Positions 63,897-64,000 of a DNA stretch of 64,000 nucleotides are shown here, piece after piece. The position numbers were made by a program, and so were the translations under genes. A model generated the notes under the pieces. The model did not search any database and was not told the DNA's origin. It saw nothing but the letters and a program-made list of their open reading frames with translations. The stretch comes from Sulfurospirillum diekertiae (GTDB taxonomy: Bacteria; Campylobacterota; Campylobacteria; Campylobacterales; Sulfurospirillaceae). Numbering within the stretch: position 1 is the first letter of the stretch; every line of letters starts with the position of its first letter. The stretch spans positions 1,302,001-1,366,000 of the forward strand of contig NZ_CP023275.1 in NCBI RefSeq assembly GCF_002309535.1, written 5' to 3'.

Positions 63897-64000
63897 ATGA
63901 GCATATTGATTGATAAAAATACAAAAGTAATTGTTCAAGGTTTTACGGGCAAAGAGGGAAGTTTTCATGCGGAGCAATGCCTCGCATACGGTACGAAAAT
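63897..64000 (+). CDS. sucD: Succinyl-CoA synthetase alpha subunit, N-terminal part (runs off the window)
   Basis: Only the first 34 residues are present: [21 protein letters not shown], then [12 protein letters not shown], the CoA-binding Rossmann motif [10 protein letters not shown]. The ATG lies 2 bases after the sucC stop, the usual arrangement. The rest lies beyond the window. Confidence 0.9.
   Translation, partial: MSILIDKNTKVIVQGFTGKEGSFHAEQCLAYGTK

Overview
The window looks like a chromosome segment of a Campylobacterota (Epsilonproteobacteria) bacterium, most likely Sulfurospirillum or a close relative. This is inferred from gene content and order: an AT-rich genome, a Wolinella/Campylobacter-type hydABCD-hydE-hyp hydrogenase locus, campylobacterial flagellar gene order (flgI-flgJ-flgM-flgN-flgK and flaG-fliD-fliS), sigma-54 and sigma-28 type flagellar promoters, monomeric isocitrate dehydrogenase next to mdh-sucCD, and many TTG/GTG starts. 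I saw no rRNA, tRNA, CRISPR array, prophage or intact insertion sequence, and no gene-free stretch longer than 300 bases.

Layout. 1-4.5 kb (minus strand): indolepyruvate oxidoreductase (iorAB), two arylacetate-CoA ligase paralogues (one cut by the window edge) and an ACT-domain protein, a likely aryl-pyruvate/arylacetate pathway. 4.7-6.5 kb: a sodium/solute symporter preceded by a 55-residue membrane protein. 6.6-9.3 kb (minus): flaG-fliD-fliS-fliT. 9.4-16.6 kb (plus): small genes and rsmD, then flgI-flgJ-flgM-flgN-flgK and an orphan ABC permease. 16.6-24.7 kb (plus): SulP transporter, tautomerase, atpB, thiE, gatB, gpsA, a divergent family-3 glycosidase and a dihydroorotase-like protein. 24.7-30.5 kb (minus): truA, lptF/G-like, prepilin peptidase, coaBC, glmU. 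30.6-38.6 kb: fliP, hexose-phosphate mutarotase, mdaB-like reductase, ygiQ, pgi and others.

38.7-54.7 kb is a nearly continuous hydrogenase island: a TetR regulator with a cytosolic HupSL-type [NiFe] hydrogenase; the periplasm-facing membrane-bound uptake hydrogenase hydABC with its protease hydD and the HypF-like hydE; hypF; the nickel regulator nikR; a degenerate IS1595/ISXO2-type transposase homologue; and hypBCDEA. Structural subunits, nickel sensing, CN/CO ligand synthesis (HypEF), Fe(CN)2CO assembly (HypCD) and nickel insertion (HypAB) are all present. 54.7-64 kb holds an acetyltransferase, a HAD phosphatase, a large AsmA/YhdP-like protein overlapping mltG head to head, then the TCA genes icd-mdh-sucC-sucD.

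The most unusual signal is not a gene. The palindrome TTACATGTAA, usually as TTTACATGTAAA, occurs 31 times by my hand count, about once per 2 kb, against roughly 0.2 expected from base composition. It lies mostly inside coding regions in the two frames that avoid a stop (reading Leu-His-Val or Thr-Cys). In three genes it sits in the third frame and supplies the stop codon (Tyr-Met-stop). Four copies lie just upstream of Shine-Dalgarno-like sequence. It behaves like a highly iterated palindrome; I do not recall a description of it in this group.
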